This document shows positions 43,877 through 54,589 of a stretch of DNA of 64,000 nt, one piece after another (positions within the stretch are counted from its first letter, which is position 1; each line of letters opens with the position of its first letter). Source of the DNA: Haliclona indistincta (taxonomy: Eukaryota > Porifera > Demospongiae > Haplosclerida > Chalinidae); NCBI GenBank assembly GCA_964017065.1, contig OZ024783.1, positions 8,286,391 to 8,350,390 on the forward strand, given 5' to 3'. Made by a program: the position numbers and the translations under genes. The notes below the pieces were generated by a model. It was not told where the DNA came from, made no database searches, and was given only the letters and a program-made list of their open reading frames with translations.

Positions 43877-45591
43877 ATGAAGCTAAGTGGTTCTCTGCTA
43901 GTGATAGTCTGTTGTCTGGTGGTGGAGTTTTGTAATCTGCTTCAACAAGATTATGAGTTCTTGGGAATACGTTTAAATGTTAGAGTAGCAGTTCTTGCTA
44001 CTCAAGGAATATCGTTCCTGCTGTATCCATTCGTGGGTCACCTGACAGAAGTCCACCTGACCAGGTATCGTAGCCTGAAATGGTCCTTTGGTATACTCAT
44101 TTTTGCTTTATGTGTTATCAGTGTTTATATTGGAATCGATCTAGCAGCATCAAATATATGGAAAATAGTAATCTTTCATCACAAACAAACAGGGTTTGTG
44201 TGGATTATAATATATATAGTCTTTGTCATTGGACTAGGATTGTTTCAAGCTAATGCCATTCAGTTTGGACTGGATCAGTTACTAGAGGCTCCCACACCAA
44301 AACTGACTGCTTTCATCCACTGGTACTACTGGGCTCGGAATGCTGGGAGTTTGATAATGTTCTATGCTACAAGTGTTGGTTTTATTCTTACAGAAGAAAT
44401 AGATTTGATTGCTAATGCTACTATAAGTAGATTAATTTCCAAAGATTTACGTACAACAGTTACATTTATGCCATTGCTCATCACAACATCATTTTTCTAG
44501 CAACTATTGTGATCAGGTTTTACACTGCAAAGAAGCACTTGTACGTACAGAAAGCAGGTCTCAATCCATTCAAGAATATCTACAAAGTGCTCAAGTACTC
44601 TTGGAAGCACAAGGTCCCTGAGCATCGTAGTGCCTTCACCTACTGGGAGGAGGATATTCCACGTCGTATTGACCTGGGGAAGAATAAATATGGAGGACCA
44701 TTCACCAATGAGGAGGTGGAGGACACCAAGACATTCCTACGCATCCTACCACTCCTCCTGTGTCTGTTTGGATACCATCTGGCAGGAGATGGCTACTCTG
44801 CTCCAGAACAGCTCCAGAGGACCAGCTGTCCTTCATTACCAGTACTGATACTGATTGTGATTAATCCACTCCACATGAGCACTCTTGTTGCAGTGGTTGG
44901 TATACCACTGTATCGACTGGTGATTGTAAAAGTGATTCCAAGACTGAAGAATGTTCGAATGCTGACAAAAATGTGGATCGGTCTGTACTTTTCGTTACTT
45001 CAAGTTGTGTTGTACATCATAGTGGTTGTTAACCATGATACCACATACTGGCAGCAACATCACACTAATGTTGCTAACCACACATTCTCGATGCAGTGCC
45101 TTATTATTCGTAAATTTGGACGTAGTCACAATTTTGTTGAATATAATGATGACCCAGTTGACAACACCTACCAGTGGTTCATCATCCCTCAGCTCCTCAA
45201 TGGTCTCTCTTCTCTGCTTGTGTCTATGACAGTGTTTGAGTTCATCTGTGCTCAGGCTCCTCGCACTACTCAGGGGCTGCTCATTGGTCTGTGGTATGCC
45301 ACCTTCAGCATCAGGTACTTAGCTGTTGGTATTCTAGACAATCTCATCATTGAGAGGAGGTCCTGGCTGATCTATGAAGGAGTGAAGGGGTTTCTGATCC
45401 TGGTGTCTCTGGTGCTGTTCTCATGTGTGTCCAGACGCTACCGCTACCGACAGCGAGATGAGATAGTCAATGTCCAGGGAATGATTGAGGACACTCATGA
45501 GAGATGGTTAGTCCAGGAGGAGGAGTATGAGCAAGAACGCAAAGCATTTCACAAGGCTTTCAGCTCATATGAATCTCTTGCAACGCAGTGA
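43877..45591 (+). pseudogene. SLC15/POT-family transporter-like gene with one frameshift
   Basis: The two open parts (to 44500 and from 44509) are adjacent frames of one gene. The first has FGLDQLLEAPTPKLTAFIHW, like the fifth-helix region of proton-coupled oligopeptide transporters (SLC15). The second has KKHLYVQKAGLNPFKNIYKV, then several TM segments and a charged tail. At 44493-44500 the T run in CATTTTTCTAG lacks one base relative to a continuous reading (SFF then LATIVIRF), giving a premature stop. All else is open and well kept, so the lesion is recent or a sequence error. Start at 43877 because AACATGAAGCT is repeated at the start of the relic at 45775. The canonical ExxER motif of POT helix 1 is not obvious, so transport by peptide/proton coupling is uncertain. 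Confidence 0.68.
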
Positions 45592-45774
45592 TAGTGCATC
45601 TTCATGTAGTGTTATCTCTACATTTGAGCTGCTTGTGTTTACTTGTATGTAGATACAACGTTGTGTAAGGTAGTCATACATATTGCTACATTCCAAAGTA
45701 GATTATTTTGCAGTTTTTGTTGCTTCTAATGTAGCATGTTTCAACAACAAATTTAGTTTAACAAGTATTCAACA

Positions 45775-45880
45775 TGAAGCTACATGGTTCTTTATTAGTA
45801 ATCGTCTGTTGTCTGATGGTGGATTTTGGTAGTATCATTCAAAAAGAATGTTTGCTATTTCTACGGATCTGCTAGACAGA
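45775..45880 (+). pseudogene. SLC15/POT-like 5' relic downstream
   Basis: AACATGAAGCTACATGGTTC gives MKLHGSLLVIVCCLMVDFGS, matching the start of the main copy, then breaks. A third member of the tandem array, reduced to its first ~30 codons. Confidence 0.78.
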
Positions 45881-45988
45881 ATAGAATTTATGTCCTCTAA
45901 GGACTACTTTCCGACGACGCCATCTTGTTGCTACGGTTTTGCTATGTGACGTCACTTCCTGGAAAAAAGTTGTATGTTAAATATATTA

Positions 45989-46380
45989 CAAGAAATTAAA
46001 AAGATTTCTATCGAAATCAAAAGGATGTAGTGATGAAGAAATCTACCACTGGTTCACAATGTAAACCAACAAGGAACAAGCATAGAATGGTAACACGATT
46101 GACTTGCTAACAGACCATAGATCCCTACATCAGTGGCTGCTGTGGCCAGACTATAGCTAGTTAAGCTATTTACTGTTGACTGACACTTTGAATAGAATTC
46201 AGCTTGTGACAAAATATTGATCTTATGTACAGCCACTGATGTAGGGATCTATGGTCTGTTAGCAAGTCAATCGTGTTACCATTCTATGCTTGTTCCTTGT
46301 TGGTTTACATTGTGAACCAGTGGTAGATTTCTTCATCACTACATCCTTTTGATTTCGATAGAAATCTTTTTAATTTCTTG
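45989..46380. repeat. foldback terminus of E2
   Basis: Arms of 151 bp around a 90-bp loop. The outer arm has ATGTAGTGATGAA (46025-46037), one base off the hairpin-side motif ATGTAGGGATGAA. The inner end is GATCCCTACATCAGTGGCTG. Confidence 0.92.
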
Positions 46381-47213
46381 TTTGTGTCCTTTTTTTCTTT
46401 TTAGTGAAGTGCAGTTCAATATCATGCATGTACGGAGAAGTCTTTGTTTCCACCATTAGTTTAGTATTCCTGTTGTTGATGGCTTTTCTTAAACTTGTAG
46501 CTAAAATTGTTAAGCTGTACGTATCCGGTCTGCCTAGTCGCCTACGCATGCATGCAGTGCATACGAGCCCCGCCCACACTGTTTGTAGACCTACACAGCG
46601 GTTATAATTATCTGGCAAGTGCAGAATGGTGATCCTACACGAGCTTACCGTTCTTCGAAGACTCAGACAAATACCGGGTGTGTGTTCTCCGTGATAGTGA
46701 TCCACACGGCGCAGCGATACTTTAGCTGCTTGGTCACGTGCGCTACCTATTGCTTGGTCACGTGCGTATTGCGCAATCACAATAATGGCGTCTAACACTA
46801 AGCTGACAATGGATCACGATCGAGAGATCGCGGAACTTAGATCGCCGTTACGCTAAAAACAAAGCTCAAAAGGCACATGCCAGGAGAATTTCACGACTGT
46901 TCGTGGATGTTTTGGTCTCGGCACTGGTCGCGTAAAGGCGCTAGGCGAGTGGAAGAAGAAAGAAGAAGAAGAAGACGAAGATGACAAAACTCGATTTTCA
47001 CCGTTTCCAGGTTCGTCACTTTAGTGACAATTTCAAGCAATCTCCTTGATACTGTAAGATGGGGCAACGCCAGCGAGTAGATCTAAGTGTCTTTGGACGT
47101 ATAAAATTCATCACCAGGCGTACTATCAGCGTTTGAACGCTAATACATTGTATGTAGCCGCCATCTTGTTTTCTCGTTCATCCCTACATAGGGAGGCACT
47201 ACCGTGCCTCCCT
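45989..47213 (-). mobile_element. composite foldback element E2
   Basis: Reverse orientation of E1, which it matches along most of its length. The hairpin end is at 47190-47213 (AGGGAGGCAC ... GTGCCTCCCT), next to ATGTAGGGATGAA (minus strand, 47177-47189). GATGGCGGCTAC follows, then a short (CTT)n tract at 46951-46984 and CTCGCCTAGCGCC. Foldback arms are 45989-46139 and 46230-46380. At the microsatellite position E2 has ~34 bp where E1 has ~1,670. A short ORF across its body (46370-46798) is not shared with E1 as a frame, so I do not call it. Confidence 0.82.
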
Positions 47214-47854
47214 AATATGTATTGGTATTATAACAATATATGCCATAAACAGGTGACATCACAGAAAAAGAATATGCCAGGAAAGTAGCAAGGTTAGAGA
47301 AAGAGTCAGGAGTACAAGCCCAGAGGAAATTACTCAAAAATGTGCTGCCGCAAAGGGAAGTACAACTATGCAGCAGACAATAAGAACCTTGTTCAGCAAG
47401 CCATCAGAATCTGGTACAAGTAGTTCAAAGCAAAAACAGGTCAAACAGGTCAAAGAGACAAAGGGAAATCCAAAAAAAAAACAAATCATTGTGTAGTCAA
47501 CCATTGATGACAAAATTGCAGCCTAAATTGGTGAAGGCACCAATGCCTACTAAGCTGGTAAAAGGAAGTTGACTGATCAAGGTAAGGGTAGGTATAAAGC
47601 ATCAGACGAGTACAACCATCGATCCGCGGCGACCGTGCGCCTATGGAGCGGCAGGATTCAGCATCATTCAGCTCACATGCGTGTAATGTTACTTTATACA
47701 CAGATATTGTACGCGGGTATTGTATGTTTGACACTCTTCTTAGTATTATACACTTGCAATTACCATTATGATATTAAGTGAAAGAACAGAAGCAGTAGGA
47801 AACAACTATTATTAACGAGACAACAAATCAGTTAATCATGTATGTTCACAATGT
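47214..47854. other. 3' flank of oxygenase copy B
   Basis: 47605-47845 matches 54790-55037 closely (ACCATCGATCCGCGGCGACC; GTAATGTTACTTTATACACA). The duplication therefore extends beyond the oxygenase gene. No gene. Confidence 0.6.
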
Positions 47855-49173
47855 TCACAAATTGTCATAATGTTCACAAACAGACACTTTATTATCAGAA
47901 TCATCTAATTCTTTTTTCTTGTGACTAATTTCCTCGTTTCCATCATCTTCAATATTTTTATCGTGTTGAGGTGACCTTTTACTCCATTTAGGCACATTAA
48001 CCAGAATAGCTGCAGCCATATAGTAGGTTTCTGGCCAAGATTCATTACCGTAGGTGATCGCTGAAATAGCTGGCACCATCTCTTTAAATTTCTGGCACCA
48101 GAGAATATTTCCGGCACTTTCATAATTATCTTTAAAATATAGCTTCCACATATCTTCTTCCTCGATACTCCGTACTACATCCGTTAACTTATAATAAAAT
48201 CCACAATGAAACAAACAATCACGGTCACTCTTTCCATCACTGAAAATGTTAACAATGGACCTTACAGTCACTTTGAGGCCTAGTGAAGTAGCAGCTAACA
48301 TCACCATACGATCAGATCCCTTCAGTAGAATCTTAGGGTCCTTTGACTCTCCAAACTCTTTAAAAACATATGAATGTTGACAGGCAAAACCAAGGACACC
48401 ACCTTCACGTAGGAAATGTGGCTGACCTAGCGCTGCCTTGAGATTTTGGTAGAATGAAGTGGTAGTAACATTCAATGAAGGAACTGGATTAAGCTGGTCA
48501 CAATGGTAGAGGTTGTAGGTTAAAGTCACACGATAGCCATTGGTAACTGGAAGTATTTCGTGTTCCACATCACTGAAGAATGCTGCCCACTGAATGACAG
48601 GATCACTAGTTGGTGAGGACCAGTAACCTCTTGACCTTGGTGTCTAGTAACAAGTGATCCTCCAGTGAACTGTGAAGGTAAACACACAACCAGACTACCA
48701 AACATGTTACCTCCACGAGGAGTGTCAACATGAGCCTTGAAGCATCCAGTAGGACCACTGTACACATTCATCTTGTACAACTCAGCTCGAATATTGAGAA
48801 CATCTGGAACTAACGACACACGAACTTCTCCTAGAATGCCACAGTCTGAAAGGTGAAATGAAGTAAAGAACTTTTCTGGCTCTAATGCATAAGCATCTCT
48901 GTAACTCTTGTCAGTAACTGTTTCCTTTCCTTTTCCAAAACTAGCAACACTAGAGGATTCAATAAGCTTGAGAATATCAGCATCTTGCAAACCAGGAAAA
49001 GCAACAGTATTCCATTGTCCAACTTTGTCGAGATAAGTAACTTGTACTTTAGAAGGTGTTAGAATACTACCACCACAGGTAAATCGTTCAGTAGCTATCT
49101 CTCCCAAACACTTCACAATCTGAGAATTGGCCATCTCCCCTAAAGATTGTACTTCAGCCATCCTCTGATTCAC
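47855..49173 (-). pseudogene. 2OG-Fe(II) oxygenase-like gene, copy B
   Basis: N-terminal part from 49173 (MNQRMAEVQSLGEMANS) through HVDTPRGGNMFGSLVVCLPS, with HVD fitting HxD iron ligands. As in copy A, the frame breaks after HQGQEV near 48625 and resumes with WAAFFSDVEHEILPV. It then runs open through REGGVLGFACQHSYVFKEFG, MVMLAATSLGLKVTVRSIV and MAAAILVNVPKW to a charged C-terminus. In the second frame, WSSPTSDPVIQ precedes WAAFF, so the shift is a loss of a few bases rather than an intron. Apart from this shared lesion the copy is intact. Role of the family: iron/2-oxoglutarate hydroxylation of an unknown substrate. A programmed frameshift cannot be excluded. Confidence 0.75.
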
Positions 49174-49329
49174 TATAGAAAACTCCTAACAGCACACCTC
49201 AATACTTTCCGCAACGTAGCAGATATTGTAAGTATATGAATCCAGAGCACTGAAGTTGCACACTTAAATAGAATATTTTAATACTGACTCAGCAATAGCA
49301 CAATTTCATAATTAGTATTGTCTAGTGCA

Positions 49330-50390
49330 GTGCTGTTGTGTTGTCTATTGTTTGTGTATTGTGTGTCAGTGCTCCAATGTGCTGTTTCTTATTGTACAAT
49401 AGAGAGAAGGTGATCACACAGCACAAACAGTTCATTATAGTACCATAGGTGACATCCCTCTTTTCAGCCAGTAGGGAGGCAAGCCTTTTATAGAAAACTG
49501 AAGCTTGTCTTACCCATGCCTCCAATAGCAGACAGAACCACAGAAACAAATGAAGCTCTCTCAACCTCTTGCACTCTCTGTTCATACATTCTGCGTTTCT
49601 CATTTTCGTGCTTCTGGTATGTGGTAGTAATGGAAGAGGTCTTATTAGTGGGTTAAAAATTCTGACATCAATGAAGGTCCTCTAGTACCGCTCAGCCCAG
49701 AATCCATTCACTGCAACATCGAGTCAAGCACCTTCATAAGAGTTAGCTGGAGCCCCAACCAAAGGGGAGATAAATGGAATGGGCTGCAGGAGGTCTAGTT
49801 CTATCCTTACATCCCTACAGACTTCAGTGAGAAGAGGGGCAATAAGATCACGGAAGTTATGTCTAATAAATGGAAAACCACCCCTTGAACATGAGAGGGC
49901 ATGAGAGGGCATGACCAACAGAAAATGAGTTGCCACACACACAAGAGAGGGGAGTGTTCAACAGAGACCAACCATGCCTCAAAGCAAGGGTGTCAAGGAA
50001 AGCTCTCCAATGTAAGCTGAATCCAAATTCTTCAATCAGTAGACAGGTCAGCCACATAGAATCTCCCTTTTCACTCGCTAGAGATATGTTCCTTAGCATC
50101 TCAACAGAGAGAGACTCCTTTAGAGTAGCAACTTCAGCAGACATACAGGTTTTCTTCCTTGATTTCTCTTGTCGTTTGATGGACAACTGTTCATCAAGAA
50201 TCGAACTGATGTACTTGGGAGCATGACATACAATCTGGTCAGAGAGGGGCTGACAGATTTTCACAGCCGACTCATCTGTGCACCCTTGGAGATACATTCT
50301 AAAATTTTTCAAATCTATGAAGTCATCGAGGTCTGTTCTGATAAAAACATACACTCTGGTTACATGCTGCATTGCTTGTAATAACAGCAT
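49330..50390 (-). pseudogene. C-terminal region of a reverse-transcriptase-type element gene
   Basis: From 50390: YLQGCTDESAVKICQPLSDQ, LIEEFGFSLHWRAFLDTLAL, RHGWSLLNTPLSCVCGNSFS, then, after a frame change near 49910, GGFPFIRHNFRDLIAPLLTE. Later pieces are LDVAVNGFWAERY and ASVFYKRLASLLAEKRDV. I recognise this order from the region downstream of RT in a group of elements common in cnidarian and sponge genomes; the CVCG ... HALSC part looks like a zinc-binding site. No RT core is present. Several stops and shifts. The exact element class is uncertain. Confidence 0.6.
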
Positions 50391-50564
50391 GGCTGATCAC
50401 AAACAATATTCATTGCTCTAGTCTAGTATCTACAAAACACTGAGGATGTTCAACTTAGCTAGTTTAGTGTAGCACAATGGCAGCATTCTATTAAAACCTT
50501 AGTGTCAGTATGGTCATCCTCAAGTTCTTGCCAGCTATTATTGCCAACTTAACAATTTCAAAGC

Positions 50565-51062
50565 TATAACACGCCTACCGGTGGTATGTCACGAATACAC
50601 GAAGCAATCCCGAGGGCGTAGGTGAAGAGCCCTGTAGTGAGCACCTTATATGCACAGCTAGCACGTTAACGCTAGTGGGACTTTGAACGAGTAATAACAA
50701 AACAATTAGTGAATGGCTCCTCGTCTAACATTAGATGTGTCCACACTCAATTCCGGTCTCATTGTTATTGATAGACCACAAGGGCGTACCCCAAGTGGTG
50801 TTATCAATAACAACGAGACCAGAAGCTCGTGCGTACAAATCCAATGTTACACGCGGAGCGTTCTATAGTAACAGACCATTGCGTCTTTGCGAGTTTGAAT
50901 AATTCGCGATGTTATGGCACTCACACTCAACTTAGCCAAAGTTGAGTGTGAGTGCAATGGGAAAGTCGGTTGTCCTCAACCGTTGCTCAGGCAACTCGAC
51001 TTTCCCTCGGTCATTTTTGTCGGTTAATGCCCTCGTGTGAGGGCAATAACTAATACTTATAA
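50565..51062. mobile_element. insertion 1 in the dead paralog, hairpin-rich
   Basis: Contains a GTCTCATTGTTATTGATAGA hairpin around 50757-50820, a second hairpin (CACACTCAACTTAG / CTAAGTTGAGTGTG) near 50930, and the end block GAGGGCATTAACCGAC (minus strand) shared with 4085-4270. It may be two nested elements. Ends approximate. Confidence 0.5.
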
Positions 51063-51185
51063 TCTATATGCTGCCTTCACATCAAGAGGACAAGCAAGAT
51101 TCTACAGATAATATTCTCAACAAAATCCTGAAAAAAAAACACAGAAATAAACATCCTATAATTGTATTCAACCACAAAGCTCCTA

Positions 51186-51412
51186 ACTAGTTAAAGCACC
51201 GTTGGGTGCTATAACTGGTTTGTAGCACAACGGCTCGCTGATGTCGCTGGATCTTTGTGCACAGGCAACTTTTCTCGAGGTCGAGTCAAGGTCAGTCTCC
51301 GCCCAACATGCTATAACTTCCCTGCCCATGCTATAATAGTCCAACCGTTCACATTATGGAAATTACTGCATGGGCGGTGCCTTTAATATGCCCATGCAGA
51401 GTGATACAAGTA
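51186..51412. mobile_element. insertion 2 in the dead paralog, hairpin-capped
   Basis: Begins AAAGCACCGTTGGGTGCT, a 16-bp hairpin like the GCACCAAAGGTGC hairpin of the AAT family, and ends in GC-rich text containing CATGGGCGGTGCC. The intact gene provides the uninterrupted sequence. No ORF. Confidence 0.5.
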
Positions 51413-51830
51413 TTCACATTATTGATTCAGTTGATTGCTATTGTAGTGGTAAAGTTTTTAGATGAATTCTTACTGAATGAAACATTTGGTTGTAAATAAC
51501 TTTGCCTGTTGCTACAGTTTAAATACAACATTTAATCAACCCTTGGACTGCCACAACAGCTATTTGCAAGAAATCAATTCTATCATTTGTTACAGATATG
51601 TTTTTAGAGTCGGCCAGTTTGAATCTGTGCACCTTTGGAGACACATTCTCAAAAAATTTAAATCTATGAAGTGATACAGACAAGAGAGTGTGCCAGCAAT
51701 CACCAACTCAGTGTCAGGAAGCCTGATCAATTGCACACTAACATGCTTGTTGAAGCCAGATAGGTTAGAATTTTCTAGTTTGGAACAAATTTAAACTGGA
51801 ATGTATTCAAATATGATATCAGCTCAAATA

Positions 51831-52086
51831 CCTTAAAACCAGTAATTTTAGCGACCACTTAATTTAGCGTTTTGCGATTAAAGACATTTAGCGTGTACTA
51901 ATTTTAGCGGGTGGCTGTTATTTAATGAGATTCATGCTCGTTAACAGTCATTATTACTGCAAAACCACAGCTATGTAGAATGAATCTCATCAAAGTTAAA
52001 TTTTAGCGCTTGCTAAATTTAGCGTTTATGACCTCACTCACTAAAAATGCTAAAATTAGTGGTCGCTAAAATTACTGGTTTTAAGG
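51831..52086. mobile_element. MITE, TA target duplication, 256 bp
   Basis: TA at 51829-51830 and 52087-52088. Ends are a 28-bp inverted repeat beginning CCTTAAAACCAGTAATTTTA. The interior repeats TTTAGCG and CGCTAAA several times near both ends. TA duplication fits the Tc1/mariner superfamily. No ORF. Confidence 0.85.
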
Positions 52087-52345
52087 TATGCATTATGATA
52101 ATTCCTAACATACTTGTGTAATCATAAAATTATCTGCATGACTTCTATGCATGCATACAATATGCTAGTACAGTATAGTGTTGTCTGCTAGTGTTGTGCA
52201 TTGCGCAATATGAAGACCTAGAACATACACTCATGTGGTTTCTGGTTACATGCTGGTAATAACTTGTCACAAACAATATTTTGTACATTATAATACACAG
52301 TGGATATCTCTGGAATTCAACTTAAAGCTAGTTTAGTGTAGCACA

Positions 52346-53167
52346 ATGCCAGCGTTCTGTTATAGCTTTTTTGTTATGGTCATCCTCAAGATCCTGCCAC
52401 TTTTCCTTGCTTCCATCACAATTTCACTAAGTGGCTTTATACCTTTATGCTGCCTTCACATCAAGAGGACAAGCAAGATTCGCAAAATAGCTGAAAGTGT
52501 TACAGGAAACGTTCTCAACAAAATCCTGAAAAAACACCGAGATAAAGATGGAGGTGAATCGTATATTGTATTCAACTACAAAGCTCCCAATACACACGCA
52601 TTCCTATTATTCGCAATATTGATTCAGTTGATTGTTATTGCTATGGTACAGTTCTGGGATGAATTCTTACTGAATGAAACTTTTGGTTGTACTGCAAATA
52701 ACTTTGCCTGTTGCTACAGTTTAAATACAACATTTAATCAACCCTTGGACTGCCACAATATGAGCTATTTGCAAGAAAACAACATCAATTCTATCTTTTT
52801 TTACAGATATGTTTTCAGAGTCGGCTCAGCCACTGGGTCAGCACTTGGTACAGTGACAGCCATTGGCATAGTATTACTGGCTATAACTTGGATTCTTCTG
52901 AAATGTTCTAAGGGAGCCAGACGAACAGTGCGTAGAGGATGGTGTACTGTAATCACACAAGTTATAATGATATTGACAACCCTAGCTGTTGCTGGTATAC
53001 TGATGTATTTGGAGTTGGAAACACATCAAAGAACACCTTCCAGTACGGTTGATGCTTTTGGTAAAGTCTTTCCTACAGGAGGAACAATATCTATTTACAT
53101 CTTTCAATTTCAATGGTGGATATTTGAAAAAATTGATGACGACAATATACGTGATCAGACACCATAA
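52346..53167 (+). CDS. four-TM orphan membrane protein
   Basis: 273 residues, single exon. Four hydrophobic segments: ~4-37, ~84-103, ~165-188 and ~203-225. Between TM2 and TM3 lies a Cys/Asn-rich loop (FGCTANNFACCYSLNTTFNQ then LDCHNMSYL) with N-glycosylation sites, so it is probably extracellular with disulphides. A basic stretch after TM1 (IKRTSKIRKI; KKHRDKDGG) would be cytoplasmic. A dead paralog lies directly upstream. I do not recognise the family. It could be a sponge-specific surface protein or a small channel-like protein; no signature supports either. Start at 52346 because the surrounding AGCACAATGCCAGC is shared with the relic's start. Confidence 0.78.
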   Translation: MPAFCYSFFVMVILKILPLFLASITISLSGFIPLCCLHIKRTSKIRKIAESVTGNVLNKILKKHRDKDGGESYIVFNYKAPNTHAFLLFAILIQLIVIAMVQFWDEFLLNETFGCTANNFACCYSLNTTFNQPLDCHNMSYLQENNINSIFFYRYVFRVGSATGSALGTVTAIGIVLLAITWILLKCSKGARRTVRRGWCTVITQVIMILTTLAVAGILMYLELETHQRTPSSTVDAFGKVFPTGGTISIYIFQFQWWIFEKIDDDNIRDQTP

Positions 53168-53400
53168 AAGTCAATAACTTCACAGTTGTGTAGCTTACCT
53201 TAATGTGTACAAGTTTATGATGCGCTCCTTAATGTGTGTATTGTCAAAGCAGAGTGTTATCAACCACAAGAAAATGAAACAAAAGAAGTTAATGTACATG
53301 TATATTGTATAGCAATTGTACGCTATTGATTTTTGAAAATTAGATATCTTATCAAGTCTATCATAATAATTATGATACTACAATTTTATTTGAAGCCCTG

Positions 53401-54482
53401 TCAATTACATAAAATTACATAAGAGTATAGATTCTCAGGTCCTGATAGAGATCTTGACACGAAGGCTATCGGTATTTCGTCTCCATTCTTCAGGCGGTGC
53501 GACAAAACAGCTCCCACACCATATGATGATGCGTCACATGATAGAAAGAGCTCCTTCCCTATGTCGTAGTGTACGAGTAATGAATCAGAGGATAGTTGAG
53601 CTTTGGCAAGATCAAAAGCAGCCTGCTGCTTTGGCCCCCACTGCCAAGGACTGTTTTTCTGCAACAGGAGATAGAGTGGAGCCAAAACAGTAGATAAATT
53701 AATTCGAAACAAACTTAGCATAATATTCACCAAACCCAAAAATGATTTGAGTTGAGATAGATTCTCTGGAACAGGAGCTTCCTTGATAGCTCTGATCTTC
53801 TCGGAAGATCAGAGCTATCAGAGCCTCGATAGCTCAGAGCCTCAAAGATCAAAGCCTTGATAGCTCTGATCTTCTTGACACCTCTGGTAACAGGAAAGCA
53901 CATTTATCCTGCTTCAACTTGACTCCTACTGTCTTCAGTCTAGTCAGCACCGAGTCCAGGTTCTTGAGATGATTCTGTAACAAGAATATCATCCAGATAA
54001 ACATAAACATTATCAATGTTTTGCAACAGGCTCTCCATAGTTCTCTGGAAAATAGTAGGAGCAGAGGATACACCAAACGGTAGTATGTTATAGAGGAACA
54101 AGCTTTTGATTGTATTAATCGTGGTGAATTTCCTGGATTCCTCATCCAATACCAACTGCTGGTAGGAATGACAACTTAGTGAACTGAGTACCACCAGACA
54201 GTGACGAGAAAACATCTTTCACATGGGTTAGAGGGTCTCCAACTCCTTATTCACTGTCAGCTTATAGTCGCCACAGATCTTCACAGTACTGTCAGTTTTA
54301 ATAACAGGAACAATCGGTGCAGCCCAATCCGAAGATAGTACTGGCTCTATGACACCTTGTGGCTCCATTCTTTGTAGCTCGGTTTCAGTCCTCTCCCTGA
54401 TCGAGTAAGGGACTGGCCGTGGCTGGTAAAAATGAGGAGTTGAATCTAGTTTTAAGTGTAGGTGCACTTCAGCAGTGTTCAA
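53401..54482 (-). pseudogene. Ty3/gypsy pol remnant (RT and RNase H)
   Basis: From 54482: HLKLDSTPHFYQPRPVPYSI, then WAAPIVPVIKTDSTVKICGD (RT start). In another frame come LPFGVSSAPTIFQRTMESLL and VYLDDILVT (RT active site). Finally [20 protein letters not shown] (RNase H start) lies at 53739-53401. Frames change at least twice, and a local duplication of AGCTCTGATCTTCT lies near 53785-53870. Much older than the element at 24109-30286. No LTRs found. Confidence 0.85.
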
Positions 54483-54589
54483 TTTGCCTAGCTTGTCGTC
54501 AGAGATTTCTTTATGCTTCTCCAGCAGTGTGAGCGAAACATTACTATAGCGAATACGGCAGTTGAACGCTCCTTCCCCTTATACACTCA

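Larger units (their letters stand above)
50477..51670 (+). pseudogene. dead paralog of the four-TM orphan gene, in three pieces
   Basis: Pieces matching 52346-53167 are 50477-50560 (start), 51066-51187 (CTGCCTTCACATCAAGAGGA) and 51413-51670 (TTGATTCAGTTGATTGCTAT, then GCCTGTTGCTACAGTTTAAA). The gaps are filled by two unrelated insertions. Upstream text is also shared (AGTTTAGTGTAGCACAATG). Internal indels destroy the frame. It is a tandem duplicate of the intact gene, ~1.8 kb away. Confidence 0.85.
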
